Below the pieces are notes generated by a model. The model was not told where the DNA came from. It saw nothing but the letters and a program-made list of their open reading frames with translations, and ran no database searches. From the NCBI GenBank assembly GCA_003255065.1, contig QAOA01005007.1, positions 103,778-167,777 on the forward strand: a DNA stretch of 64,000 nt, read 5' to 3'. Each line of letters begins with the position of its first letter. Positions within the stretch are counted from its first letter, which is position 1. A program made the position numbers and the translations under genes. The DNA is from Cercis canadensis (lineage: Eukaryota > Streptophyta > Magnoliopsida > Fabales > Fabaceae). Of the stretch, positions 10,844-24,178 are shown in pieces.

Positions 10844-12299
10844 TTATTAACACATAGTATGGAGGCTAACACATCTAAATGACAATCTTAGCCGAAAAAC
10901 ACACATCTGAAAGACATGGTAAGATTAAAAATGGCAGCAATATTACATGGCTCTCTCTCTCTCTCTTTTTAGTTATTTTTTATATAATGTATAGATAAAG
11001 AAAAAAAAAAAAAATGACGGTGATTCTGTTCTTGGAATATCCAAAAGTCATATTTTAAATTTGGCTTTGAAACCCGCGTGAAGTAACCAACTTGAATCAC
11101 GACAGTAAAAAACAAGACAAGCCAAAGACATGAGAAAATTACTACAAGGTAAATAAATAAGTCAACCAAATCTAGTTTTTAAGCACCCCGACAACAAATG
11201 ACAAACAGAACAAAATCTATTTCTTTTGTGTCTTTTATTCAATGCTCCCTGTAAATCTATTTTCAAGACTCATTGCCTCTTATTTTATTTTTTTATTCTT
11301 TCAATATTTCAATTATATTTCCACAATCTCATTTTATCTTTTAATTGCCTCTTAGTAAACATAACTAAATATTTCGAAAAAATTAATCCAAAAGATAAAT
11401 ATAAAGTAATGAGGGTAGTTATCAGTAGACTACAAGTTGAATTGAGGACAAGACAAAAGAATACGGTGATATGATATTAGAGTTGTGCAACTTAATGGAC
11501 AAGTGAATAGAAAATGGGAGAGAGAAAGTAGTAAGGTGTTATTTAAAATAATTATTATTTTAGTTTTAACTATTATATTATAATTGCAATCCATACGTTT
11601 ATTTATTTTTTATCCAACAAATGTTCAAATCAATAAGACTATTTTATGATATTTTCATATTAAAAAAAAAGAAATTTTAAAGAGTTTTTTCATAAATTTG
11701 AGAAGACACTTGCCGTTAAATAAAATAGAATTTCAAATAAATGTCAGTCACATGAGATATTATGAACAAAATATCTCTTAATGCTATATAATTATTTTAT
11801 TTAAATATATAATTAATATGTATAAATTATTTATTTATTTGTTTTAGTATATAACTAATATATTTAAATATAAATAAAATAACCTCATAAGTTTATAATA
11901 TTTAAATAATTTTATCTCGCATATATTTTCTTAAAAACTCATTTGTTTAGCATCGTAAATATTTTTTTAAGTTCCCTGATAATAGTTTTCTATTTAATAT
12001 GATTTAGATTTAGAAGAGAATTATATCACCATACACAGTCTAACCAAGCTCTATAATAAGAACTGACATGTGTCAATAAACAATGCGCATGAAGAAAAAT
12101 AAAAATTAGAAAAAGATTCCCAATGTCAACCGCTGATCTTCAGAGACCCACGAAGACCCCATCTCATCCATCCGTTTCGCTCCTATTTCGAATTTCTTGC
12201 ATAGCCACTTCCTACGTGGCAGTTAACTGCATTTAAAATCCGCATTTGAAGTCCGAGCGATAAATGTTCAGAAATAACGCTAGTCACTGAGTGTAGCAT

Positions 12300-13300
12300 C
12301 GAACGAGGCGAGACGAGATGTTCGTTTTCATTGAGACACACTTCCAGCGATACTCCGAAGCTTCGCTTTTCTGTCCTTGAAGCACCGAATCTGTAAGTTT
12401 CAATTGCTGAATTTATCTTACTCTTCAGTTTTTTTGGTACTAGCTTTCTGTTTTTTTGAGTGAATTATTCTAAAGGGCAAAAGCCTTAGGGCTTTGAAAG
12501 TGTTTCTTCGAAAAATTGGAGCATATTTGGTTTATTTTTTGGGTTGAATTTGACTTGTCTTTATGTTTGGTTGCCGGGAAGATTCTCCCTGGATTTAACG
12601 AAGAGAAGTTTGGCTTTTTGGCTTTAATTTTTAACTATGAATGGGCTGGATAGTTGAGAATTTTGTTTAAAACAACCTGAATGTGGCTGGTTTCCTTGGC
12701 TGAGCTGAGACTTGGGAATTTATGGGGAACGAATGCAGAATTAAAGTTCAAATCTTGAGCTTTTCAAATCTTCTTTATCTGCTGGAGAGGGGTACTTCTA
12801 CTGTTGACTTTTATTTTGTAAACAACATTCCTGTGTCGCTTTCTGGATGGGATCTTTTTCACGTTTTTGTTGCTCCTAGGGGTATTATAATTTGCTATCT
12901 ATCAGATTCTGCTACCCCCAAAATTTAAGGGAGCTATTCCCTTTTCTCTTTTGGTACAACAACTGCGGAAAAGTTTAATTTTGATCCGCTTTGGTTCAAT
13001 TCCAAATTTGATGCCTGATGGGGATGCTCTTCCCATTGTACTTGAAATTGCAATATGCTGTCTGGAAAATTGTGTTGTATAATTTTTTTTTTCTTCAGAC
13101 TTGGATAGAGATTATATATGCTATGGTTAATAATAGTGCTAAATATGGAACTTTAACTAGTTAGATCCCTTTTTCCGCATTCATTGTGACACTGACTTCT
13201 CTAGACTAATTTTTCCCTTCAGGCTTCTGTTATCTAAGTTAACGACATCAGTGTAGTGGAAAGAGTGTGTAGAAAGTAGTTTCTTTGTGGAGAGATCAGT
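12300..13300 (+). other. DEK gene 5' leader with an intron
   Basis: A non-coding first exon probably ends at 12392 (donor GTAAGT) and joins an acceptor AG at 13221-13222 in front of the coding exon, leaving a leader of about 80 bases before ATG 13301. The roughly 830-base leader intron begins close to the transcription start, a common arrangement in broadly expressed plant genes. The open frame inside the intron (12722-12928) has no family match that I recognise. Confidence 0.55.
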
Positions 13301-16300
13301 ATGGGTGATGAAGAATCAGTGAATGAAGTTTCCAAGACTGACTCAGATAGAAATAACATCCCAGAGGAAACTCTAGATGACAAGACTGAAAAGAAGGACG
13401 TGGAAGATGACGGAGGAAAATGCCTGGAAAACAATGGAGTTAAAGACTTGGAAAAGGACGATGTAAAGGAAATAGAAGAGGATAAGAAAGTTGATGATGT
13501 AAAAGAAATTAAAGAGGATAAGAATGAGAATGCTGTAAAAGAAATAGAAGAGGATAGGAAAGGTAATGTTGTAAAGGAAATGGAAGAGGACAAGAAAGAT
13601 GATGATGTATCTGAGACTGAAAAAACGGATGAAGAACCAGAGCACAATGAGACTACAGAAAATAAAGAAGATAAAGAAAAAAAAGAAGCTGAAGAAGTTG
13701 AAGATCCTAAAGTGGATGCAATGGAAGAAGAGGCTACTCCTAGTGACAAAGAGGGGGGTGATGAAAAGGAAAAAATTGAAGAAGATGGCGAAGAAGAGGA
13801 AGAGGATAAGGTTGAGAAGCCAAAGGAAAAAGATAGTAAGGTTGAGAAAGGATCAAAAAGGCGTGGAAAGGGGAAGATCAATGGGGAGAAAGCTAAAGTA
13901 AAAAGAAAGGGATTGGAGGGGAAGAAGGAGGTAGAGCCTAGGACTCCTGCTATTGATCGTCCTGTACGTGAAAGGAAAGTAGTTGAAAGGTTAGTAGCAT
14001 CAATTGAAAAAGATGCAGGCAAAGAATTTCAAATTGAAAAGGTACTTATTTTCAGTTTTGGCCTTGAAATATTAAGTTTTAGTTGTGTATTGTCTTTTTA
14101 AAAACTTATTTTGTTTACAGTTTACCCTTGAAATTGCAGGGTCCTGGTACTCCTTTAAAAGAAATACCCAATGGTATGGTGGTTTCTTTTGTTGATGAAC
14201 TCCCTTCTATTCACTCTATCCAGCAGAAGTCAACTTAATACATAGTTTCCTTGCACAAGCATGTTACATTCTATTTGGATTTGATGCTAAACTGATCAGA
14301 ACATTTATTTCTTTTTGTGACGAATTGTAGAATACTAGTGTAAGAACTGAATTTAACAGAGTATCAGTCAGCCAGTGCGGGGTCACACACACACAAACAC
14401 ATACTCTTTCCAGTTTGGGATTAAGAACGTGCTATTCAAAGGGATGGCTGATTGAAGATTATAAATTAAAGCTGTATCATTACACTATTATGATATTTTT
14501 GAGCTAAAGCTGAATACTTTGAACTTACAACAGAAAACCATTCTTGGTTCATGTTATTTTATGGGATTTTACTGCTTTATCCAACTATATGGAATATCAA
14601 TTTATTAAATTGTAGATTTATGGAGACATGCTTCAGATAATGTGGGGTTGCTTTCATTTAAATAGTGGATTTAGGTTAAGTGGGACAAATTTATGAAGTC
14701 TAAGCTAAATGGAACTAAGAAATGAATAGGGCTTACAAAAATTTTTGTGGAAAGATGAATGAAACACTGATTAGCATTGACATCAGAGGTCTGTTATTCA
14801 GAATGATGGTAAGTTTAGAGGATGCATTAGTTAACCACCTCCACTTGGATTATAAAAAAGTTTATTTGGGCTCTTTTGTCTTTCCTTGGGTAATCTTGTG
14901 GACCATAGTTTATTAGAAAGGGAGGACTTTAATAGTTGCATGTTGGTGTAGCATCAGCAAGAGTAGTAGATAACCTGCTATCTTCTCCTAGATTTCCTGT
15001 TTCCTGGTTTCTTTGGATCTACTTTTCTGCCTTGTCTCTCTTTGTTTGGTTATGCCTCAAAAACTAATGTAAAGGGGTGGCATACTGGTGTCCGGTGACA
15101 TGGTTGGATGTATATCCATGTAGTATCTGCTAATTTATTTTCGTTGTTTTGGTTTTTCAATTTTGGATGCGGCTTGGACACTGCTTGTCCAGCCATGCTA
15201 CAGCTTGGATACTCCAGCCAATGTTCCACCGTCCAATTTCGTCTTGATTTCTTCATCACTGAAGCCTGTGTCTTGTTTTTCTCTGCTTCCCAAAGTTTCT
15301 ATGCTCAATTTCTTCATTCTGATTCAATTGGGCAAGTAGTTTCTTATACAGTAATGGGTTAATGGGCTGTTGTAGTTGGATCAAATGGTCCTTGGCTTAT
15401 AAAACAGTGCAATATGTAGTATCAAGCCCAGTCAGTTTATTTATTTTTAGAGGTAAAACAAATTAGGAAAAAGAAAAGAGATAAAACAGACACTTCAACC
15501 CTTAGTAGACAGTAGCATGTCAAGAGAATAGGACAAATGACTGAGTAGAGGAATTATCTCTCTTGAATAGGCAGTAGTTGGGTCCAATGGTCCATGGCTT
15601 ATAAAACAGTGCAATATGTAGTATCAAGCCCAGTCAGTTTATTTATTTTTAGAGGTAAAACAAATTAGGAAAAAAAAAAAGAGATAAAACAGACACTTCA
15701 ACCCTTAGTAGACAGTAGCATGTCAAGAGCATAGGACAAATGACTGAGTAGAGGAATTATCTCTTTTGAATAGGCAGTAGCATGTTATGTTTTCATTTTT
15801 TTATTCTGTGGATGTATGTTTCTGCTTCTTCGGAATAGCAGATAACATCTTTGACTTTTGCTTTTTTCTGCTTTAGTGGCATTTAAATTATCTAGAAGGA
15901 AGACCGATGATACCTTCAGATTGCTGCATACCATTCTCTTTGGAAGGAGAGGAAAGGTACCTGCTTTCTGAACTATATATATATATATATATATTTTATT
16001 TTTTTTCTGTTACAATCATTTTACGCTGCTCCTATGAACTCTGATTTTTGTTACAATTATTTTACACTGCCTTTATAGTTGAGGATGGTGCATGCTTAGA
16101 CTCTTAAAAAATTACACTTGCCATGGGTGTCTTGGTTTGTGGAACTGATGGGTCATACTGAGATATTTTCTTGCTTTTGCAGGCAGTTCAGATCAAGAGT
16201 AATATATCTAGGTTTTCTGGTTTTGTCTGGCATGAAAATGAGGTAATTTTTCCCTGTAAAAAGTATGAAAATTGATTCTTGTAGGGTCTTGTCAGATTAT

Positions 16301-19300
16301 TTGTATGTCATTTCTTTTACCAAGTACTAGTTTTTCTACATAAAGTTCTTTCTGCCCAAGCTTCAATAATCCAAATACTGTTATTGCAGGAAAAACAAAA
16401 GATTAAAGTAAAAGAAAAATTTGACAAGTGTAATAAAGAGAAGTTGTTGGAATTCTGTGATGTGCTTGACTTACCAATTGCCAAGGCAACAACAAGGAAG
16501 GTTTGTTGGTTTATTATTGCTGCTTCATTTGTTAGGGATGCATTGTTAATAGTGATTCTCTTGCTAAAACTTAGTGTGCTAATCCTGTGATTTCTTTTCA
16601 AATGCCAGCTACTGAACTATTATATATTGGTTCTTACAATACTTTCACCAAGAAGTTTTATTTTCATTATTTCACTACGAGCCTCTTGCCATCTGCACCC
16701 ATGTGTGGCAGAAGCTTTTTTTATTTTGAATAATTTTTTTAGAAAATGTCTCCTTAAAGAGTGGGTTGTGGGTATAAACGGTTTCTCTTTGTGTAGTTTC
16801 AATTACAAAAATATCCTTACTTTTATTTGTGAAAATTTATGGAGACTTGGGCTTTTGGGAAAAGAAAAGTTGGATACCAAAGAGGGGAATCACCTTTAGC
16901 TATTTGTATAGATACATTCTAACTTGTGAATATGAAGATGTTAATAGTATGTGCAAATGCTTGTTGAGGCGCATGCACTTTTGTCAATCTTTGCCTTGTT
17001 ATGGGTTTCAGCCCATAGGTATTTTAAGGGTGTTTGATTTTCAGAGGGATTGGAGAGCTCTTTTGAGCTGATTGTACCAGTTTCTTTGGTTTTTTTTTCC
17101 TTTTGTGTTAGGAGGATCTGTGGTCCTCCTTCCTTTGTATCCTTCTTCCTTGTCTTAATATATTCTTCTTTTACCAAAAAACAATGCATTCACCTCCTTA
17201 AGCCTTTATGCTGTCTAAATGGAAGCATTTCTCTTGATATTATTCAACATGTTTCTGTTGCATCTGCTAATAAACTTCTGAGCAGGAAGATATTGTTGGA
17301 AAGCTGATAGATTTTTTGGTGGCCCCTCATCCAACAACAGCTGTGTTACTTGCAGAAAAGGATAAGGTTTCTATATTTTCTCTCTGTGTTTTCTCCTGAA
17401 AATACTATAGTTTTTACTTAAGATATCTACATTTCTGATGCCGCATATCCTTATTACTAGTGTTTGGTTTGTTATCAGTCAAATAAGGGGAAAAAACGGA
17501 AGCGAGCTGTGAAACGAGGCTCATCAACATCTGGGAACACAACGTCAAAACGTTCTGCAAAGGTGGTATTTCATTCCTCTAACAGCTAGAACATGGCTGG
17601 TGATTTAAGCAATATAATCTAGTTGGTGAAAGTTATTTACAGGGTCATAGTCTTATGGAGAATGCAATTCTTGCATGTGCTGGGACTTCGCATGATTATG
17701 TCACTTTCACTTCTTTTGTACCTTTTACCTTGCATCTTGTTACTAACTATTTTTGCTACTAGTTTCTCTGTTGTTATACTCAAGTGTCCAATCTTTTTGG
17801 TTACCTTTTGGAATTCTGTGGAAGTTATATGATTGATGCATGATATGTATTTAAATTAGATTGTGGTGTTCTGTTATAACACATATTATTAATTTGTTTT
17901 CATATTAGCACTCCATCAATTGTCATCTCTTCTTATTGTAATTTTGGGAAGAGGAAAGTGGTATGAGATTCCATTATATTTTTGTTGCTTTGGCCTTTGT
18001 TATCATTTGTAAATTTTAATGGTGATTTGTTTAAGCATTCATAGTTTTTCCATGGATGTAAATGAATGCTGGGAGCTTGTATTAGTGATATGTGAAATTT
18101 TACTGGTTAAACTAGAAAAATAAAATAATTATATAAATTTGTCAGTATGGGTTTGCCTGATAGCAAAACGGAAGAGGCCCAAAAAACTGCATGGTTTTAG
18201 TTCTTCGTTTTTGTTGGGAAGTTCTCTTGAGTTATTTTGCTTTCTAACCTTTTTGCTATATTCTTCAGAGTCGGAAGAAAAATGAGGATTCTTCAACCAT
18301 GGGGGAGAGGAAGAGTACAACTGACACAGAAGATGAGTCAGAGGAAGAAGAGAAAGAAGATGAAGAAAATGAAGAGGAGAATGAGGAGGAGAATGAAAAT
18401 GGAGTTCCTGATAAATCTGAGGATGAGATGCAAGAGCATTCTGAAAGTGAGGATAAAAATGATTCTGGGGATGAATCTGAAGATGTGGAAAAGCCGAAAA
18501 AAGCTTCTAAAATATCATCCAAAAAGAAAGAATCTTCTGTGAAAACTCAAACTAAGAAAGTTACACTCCCAACTAAATCTCGCTCACCACTAAAGAGAAC
18601 ACCTAAGAAATCAATATCTACCCGTTCAAAGGTTGATGATGATAGTGATGCAAGTCCAAAGGTCTTTTCGAGGAAGAAGAGAAATGAAAAAGAAGGAAAG
18701 CAAAAGACCTCAACTCTGACCAAGTCTGCACCCAAAGAGAAAATTGGTAAATATTATGATCTCTCCTCCCTTTTGGAGCTTAGTGAAAACTACTTACAAT
18801 TATTGGCTGATATTGAGGATTGAAAATGTGGTTATTTATATTTTAATGTATTTACCTTTCCCATGAACTTAAATGTAATGTAAATTGTTTTCATTGAAAC
18901 TCCAAACATTGAAGTATAATGTGTTAATATCTTAATCCTAAAACATATTTTTGTATGTATTCAGCAGAGAAGGTTACAAAAGGGAAGGGCAAGAACAAAG
19001 GGAAGTCGAACCCTAGTGATGGGCAGTTGCGAGATGCAATATGTGAAATTCTTAAACAAGTTGACTTCAATACGGTAAGATGCTGAAATTGAATTTTTAT
19101 GCAATCCAGTAGTCAATTTGTACCTGATCTTCTGCTTTATATAACTGCTTGTCTTTTATATTTATTACACTAAGCATTGCTGAACATATTATTTTGGGGC
19201 TTAGCATCCTACTACAAAAGTGATCTATAGTCTTCCTTAATAGCTTGTTACAAACCTAGGTTAAGATATCTTGGCCTTATCTCTAGTAGTGTTAATAGAG

Positions 19301-20288
19301 CAACTAACATTAAGATATTGCATATCTATGCTTGAGGCGTGCATATTGCATAGCATGGTTTATAAATGCATTCATGCATGCCTTTTCTGGTTAGAACTCT
19401 TGATGCTTCAACTTCTGACATAATATCTTAAAATTAGCAAGATGGATAGTTAAACATCTGCACTGCATGCACACTTGTCATCTATGAGACCTTGTATTAC
19501 TTTTGGCTGTATGATTTGTTCACCATTAGAAGTGGAATTTGTTAAGCTGAGGTGTACTGTTCAATCTAAGTATTGCTATCAATAGATTTAACACCTTCGT
19601 CATTTTTTCAGACTGCATTGCGGCCATGAAAATGATAATATCTGAATGTAGTACCTTGAAGTGCTAATTATTGATGGTGTTTTGTTGTCTGAACTCTGAA
19701 AGAAATTCATTTTCCGTTTTGCAGGCTACATTTACTGACATTCTGAATCAACTGGGTAATTATTGTTCCTTTTTGCCTTATTTTAATTAAAACTGTCAGA
19801 TGATACGATTTTTATGGCCTTAGGAGCAAAAAACTTTGCTTTCCGTGCGTGTGTGTGTGTGCGCACGCATGCATGGTTGTGAATTTCACTGATGGATATT
19901 GGATAGTTAATTATAACCTATGGCACATAAAAACACTGGAGCCTTGTCCCTGGAATGGTTTGGTATATTTACTTTAAAGGATTTTAAGTATGATGAGATA
20001 AGTCCCATTGTCGACAAAATATGGACATAATTGGAGATATAAGAATCCTATAGTCCATGAAATGAAAACAAGAACTTAGCTTTAAATACCATTTAGGTGG
20101 TTAATAAATTTGCTTACCATTTTTCAGCTAGAGAATTTGGTATAGATCTCAAGCCAAGAAAGCAATCTATAAAGCTCATGATCCAGGAAGAGCTAACAAA
20201 ACTAGCTGATGATGAAGAAGATGGAGAAGGGGATGCTGAGAAAGATGATGCCAGGTCTACTGGCCAGGACCAGGAGGTTGAAGCCTGA
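13301..20288 (+). CDS. DEK-domain chromatin protein
   Basis: Eleven coding exons: 13301-14041, 14140-14173, 15877-15956, 16183-16242, 16390-16500, 17286-17366, 17479-17562, 18269-18746, 18965-19074, 19725-19755 and 20128-20288. All junctions are GT-AG and in phase, giving about 656 residues. The N-terminal 245 residues are a Glu/Lys/Asp-rich disordered region with imperfect repeats of the type EIEEDKK. Next is the DEK core (VAFKLSRRKTDDTFRLLHTI ... SNISRFSGFVWHENE), then an SAF/SAP-like box (KCNKEKLLEFCDVLDLPIAK), a second Lys/Glu/Ser-rich stretch, and a C-terminal DEK-C domain (LRDAICEILKQVDFNTATFT) with an acidic tail. DEK proteins bind DNA and histones in the nucleus and alter chromatin access; plant family members contact histones, topoisomerase 1 and cohesin (family knowledge). 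It resembles Arabidopsis At5g55660 and At4g26630. Confidence 0.93.
15372..15780 (+). repeat. Tandem duplication inside a DEK intron
   Basis: Two head-to-tail copies of about 203 bases (15372-15573 and 15574-15780) inside the intron between coding exons 2 and 3. Both contain CTTATAAAACAGTGCAATAT and CAAGCCCAGTCAGTTTATTT, and they differ at only a handful of positions, so the duplication is recent. No N lies between them, unlike the assembly duplications elsewhere in the window. Confidence 0.9.
15974..15994 (+). repeat. AT microsatellite in a DEK intron
   Basis: About ten AT units just downstream of the donor site at 15957. A (GT)n tract with a CG-rich end occurs in a later intron at about 19846-19870. 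Confidence 0.8.
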
Positions 20289-21018
20289 CCAAGAAGTATT
20301 AAATGTGACTGCTTGGAAATAGGTGTAGCTATGTATACGTTAACCCCAAGTATGCTCCTTTTGTACTATGTAGTCGTTTGCAGAGCAAAAGTGTTTGTAA
20401 TTTATTCTTAGCATCCAATCTACAAAAGAACAAATTAGTAGAGGCTTTTGGTAAGCTGCCAGTATGCAGCTTCTTGTGTACACAAAAACAGAATTTGTAG
20501 GATTTTTCCTTTCGTGAATATTACTGACCAAAACTAGTTTCAACAATCTGTCTACTTGAATAAGTATTTGACATCTGAAATTGTCACCCTTTGGTGCATT
20601 TAGATACTTATCAGATCTAGTCTTACCTTATGATCTTAAGCTTTTAATGCCTCATCTGTTGATTTGTATGCCTTGTTACAAATTTGAGTCGTCGCAGGTT
20701 GCTGTAAATTGGGATCTACTTTGCATTGGCGGGGAAGAAAGTGGATGAAGACTTTTTGCTGAAAATGTGACAGTAACTGGTCAAGAACACAAGCAAGGAA
20801 GCGCACAGAGTTGTCTAACGTATACTGCGGGCGACCAATCCTTCAAACGTAAGTGGAGCAAGTAAAAAAGGTTCCAGTTAGACCCCTGCTCCTGGTCCTG
20901 CTCCACTCAAACTAGTGGAGCACCAAGCAAATCTCCAGTAATTAAACCAACCTTAAACCAAAAAAAAAAAAAAAGATATTTATAATAGAATTAGAAGAGG
21001 CCAAAAAGGATGGCACGC

Positions 21019-21069
<51 letters not shown>

Positions 21070-21070
21070 N
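21019..21070 (+). other. Poly-T tract ending in N
   Basis: About 51 T residues and an N, a contig end at a homopolymer. Like the N at 22541 and 33087 it marks a place where assembly failed in a simple tract. Confidence 0.8.
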
Positions 21071-21367
21071 AGAGCTAGCATAAATGTTTTAGAGATTAAA
21101 ATATAATTATTAAATATGTATATAAATTTTTTATAATTTTGTGGGGATTAAACATGTATTTTTTAAAAAAAAAAATTCAAAAATTTTGGGAGTTGTTTCC
21201 CCACGGGGCAACAAGGTTTCGCAGTTCTTATGATATAGCATTACATCCCTTGAAGATGATAATATTCTTTCGATAAGTTGTAAGTGGCATAACCTCCAAT
21301 TGATTTCAATTTTTCTTGTGTTAATCCAATCCATGAACGTTTCCTCTTTAGCATATCGCCATAGCAG

Positions 21368-21837
21368 TTAATTGACCTCAATAATATATATTTTGAAATT
21401 ATTTACCTCAATACCTTATTTTTAAACTTATTTACCTCAATATTTTATTTTTAAATATTTTAATTTTTTTTTAAAAAAAGCTGTCTAGAAGAGTTGACGA
21501 CACTGGCGTCACTCACACTCTTCTTTCACTCCCTCATGGTCTTCTTCTCTTGATCTTCAATGCCTAGGAGCTCCACTTCCTCTCTTCTTCTCCTATTGTG
21601 TTACAGCATTTGAAGAAGCTACTCACGCATGGTCTTCTTTTCTTGATTTTCAACGCCCAAGAGCTCCACTTCTTCTTCTCTTCTTCTCCTATTGTGTTAC
21701 AGCATTTGAAGAAGAGTGTCACCTCCTCTAATTTTTTTTAATATTAAAATATTTAAAAGTAGAGTATTAAAGTAAATAAGTTTAAAAGTAGAGTATGAGG
21801 TAAATAATTTTAAAAAATACATTATTTAATTCAATTA
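21368..21837. mobile_element. Foldback element with about 100-base inverted ends and an internal tandem repeat
   Basis: About 100 bases at each end are inverted copies of each other at roughly 80 percent by eye: TGAAATTATTTACCTCAATA at the left answers TAAAATTATTTACCTCATAC read from the right. The core is C/T-rich on the plus strand, with two copies of an 84-87 base unit (21535-21618 and 21628-21714) that each end in TGTTACAGCATTTGAAGAAG. No protein-coding potential is seen. Exact ends and target duplication could not be fixed; a TTA at both ends is compatible with a PIF/Harbinger-type insertion but is weak evidence. Confidence 0.65.
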
Positions 21838-22206
21838 GCCGAAATCAAACTGTAGAACTTTACATCTAATTTTGTTTGCTGTTATTCATAAATTTCTTAA
21901 GAAAAATAGATAAAAGGAAAGAGAAGAGAGGGTGAACAAAAGAAAAGGGAAAGTTATCCCAATATTACATCAAGGGGAAGAACATCACCATCAAGATTAT
22001 AAATTATCAAATTAAAACCATGGTCCATGGGTCGGTGACCCACTTAGCACCCTAATAATGTTTTAATAATGCTGCTTTTGGCGCCATTCAAATTGCTTAT
22101 ATGGAAGGTCACTATGTATGTGACCACTGACTATAACTAGTGCCACCATTTTGTATCCTTGAAAGGCATAGTGTCCCCAAATGATTAAAAATAATAAAAA
22201 AAAATT

Positions 22207-22325
22207 CTTGTTTTTTTTTTTTTTTTTTTTCTTGCAAATCAATTGAATAATAAATTTCGAACCTAGAAGTTAGATGCCCATTAATTAGTATCCCTCTTGC
22301 AGCTCTTTGGGACACAATCACCTTA
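22207..22325 (-). mobile_element. Possible tRNA-derived SINE
   Basis: Read on the minus strand it has a B-box-like TAGGTTCGAAATTT about 50 bases after GAGCTGCAAGAGGGA, a weak A-box, and it ends in a poly-A tract (poly-T at 22211-22230). The arrangement suits a short SINE, but no clear target duplication was found. Confidence 0.3.
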
Positions 22326-22784
22326 ATTATTTATTTAAGCTATGACCACTTAGTGATTCATTTTGTGGTACGAGGTTGGCATTCAAAAGAATAAAGTACT
22401 AGTTAGTAGTTTAGGAATTCAGTCAATTTGATTGGTGGAAATAAGATATACTATATTATAAACATGAAGTAGTTAATATTATTATACTAAAAGTAACAAA
22501 TTATTTATCTCTTTTAAAAGTCTCATCTCACTCTTTTTAANAAAAAAAAAAAAAGAAAAAACTTAGACAAGCCATATTAACTATAGAAGTATCTATAATT
22601 ATAATTTTGTGTGAAAACGCTTTTAATTTTTTTTTTTTGTGAAATAAATATCTCAAATATAAGACTATTTTCTTGTAAAATGAGCCTTATGACCATTTTG
22701 TCAACATTCTAAATAATATTCTCATCTGTATACTAAATACTAAACCAATAAAACGTGGTTAAGAAGTACTATTTAAATTTAAAT

Positions 22785-22984
22785 GGAGGTTTTTTAGATA
22801 TTTTATTGTATGACATACAACATAAGAATAATCAATGTGTGAATGACATATGTACAAATTAACTGTTTTTAAGTTTATTTGAGAAAATAAGATAAATTAA
22901 TTTTATATCAAATAAAATATGAAAATTACATATATTTATCATGTCAATATAGTATAGTATACATATATAATATCATAGAATCCC
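22785..22984. mobile_element. Foldback MITE, family A copy 2
   Basis: A 200-base copy of the element at 6104-6313, in the opposite orientation. It runs from GGAGGTTTTTTAGATATTTT to ATAATATCATAGAATCCC. Alignment by eye is continuous over the whole length with many substitutions, so the copies are old. Flanks both contain ATTTAAAT, a possible 8-base target duplication. Confidence 0.7.
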
Positions 22985-24178
22985 TGTATTTAAATATGTC
23001 GGTTTTCTCATTAGAGAGGGGTGGTAACCTCCCCAGCCCTTTAAGCAAAGAAATAAGAAGTGTTATTTTCAAGTGTTTGTCCCTACCTATTGGATCCTTT
23101 CCCTAAAACAAATGCAATGATATAAAAGATAATGTTTATATATAGTAAGGTACAGAGGTGTAAATGAGATTATATATGCATGTATAGAAAAAAAAAAAAA
23201 AAAGTGAGTATTAATTTATAAGTGTAAAAAAATGTATATAAAATGTGAACTAATTTTTTTTTTCCTTTCTCAAAAGCATGAACTCCTAATATAAAGGACA
23301 TCTCTAAGATATCGTCTAAACGGGATTGTCATATTGTAGAAGTGGGGAAAAATCAGATTATGTAAACAAAAATAATTTTGTATTATGAGCACAAGAATGA
23401 AAATTGAATTTTACACCTTCAATAATACATTTTTTGCGGCAAAAGTACATTAGTTTTAAAGATTTATTTTTCTCGCTATATAACATTTATATATATATAT
23501 ATATAAGCAAAGGTGAAAATCATGTGAATTCCAATTAAGCATAACCCCTCCTAGTAACTACTAGTAAGCATACAATAAACTCAAATTCACAAAAATGAGA
23601 ATAGGTATATCTTTGTGACAAATTTGCATTCAATGAAATCTGCTTTCCAAATAGACATGTGTTGAATTTTTAGTCTGAAACTCAGTTAAAAAATGAAGAA
23701 GAAGGTTTGAAAGAAAGAAATAGGAGAGCGCGATTAGACAGTCATGTGCTAGATGCCAAATAAATGGTCCAGATCATCCACCTCTCATCCAATCGGATGG
23801 CTTCAAACCTGTCCGTGCAAACTCACACTTATCGACAAACAACGCTCCACAATGCTCCACGTGTCGCTCTGGATAGGTGTTATTAACACGCTGATCCAAC
23901 GGACACAGCTCATTCGCTCCCAAACCTCAAAAACCACTTCTCCCCTCTCTTTTCCTCAACATCTTTTCCTTCTTCCTTCCCTCGCCGGGGAAGATCGCCT
24001 GACGATCATCTCCGACCCCATAATCACCCTTCTACTTTTGATTATCCCAAAAAACCATAGCTTTAGCTCAGTGTAGCTCTTATTCGTCGAAATTCCTTCA
24101 AGTCAACGCAAATTCTTCTTCTGCTTCTTCCACTGCAAATTCACAGGCAGATTTGTGTACTGAATTCGAATTCTTTAA

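Larger units (their letters stand above)
9252..12299. other. Intergenic region
   Basis: AT-rich spacer with a Mutator-like foldback element (9728-9985), a GC-rich island of TGGGCC motifs and hairpins (10720-10850), a CT microsatellite near 10952-10968, and the probable DEK promoter in the last 200 bases. Open frames here show no recognisable product. Confidence 0.5.

Noticed and set aside
13234-14022. Long Ser/Phe-rich open frame on the minus strand
   Set aside because: It is the antisense of the Glu/Lys-rich first coding exon of DEK; GAA/GAG/AAG codons read backwards give Ser, Phe and Leu.
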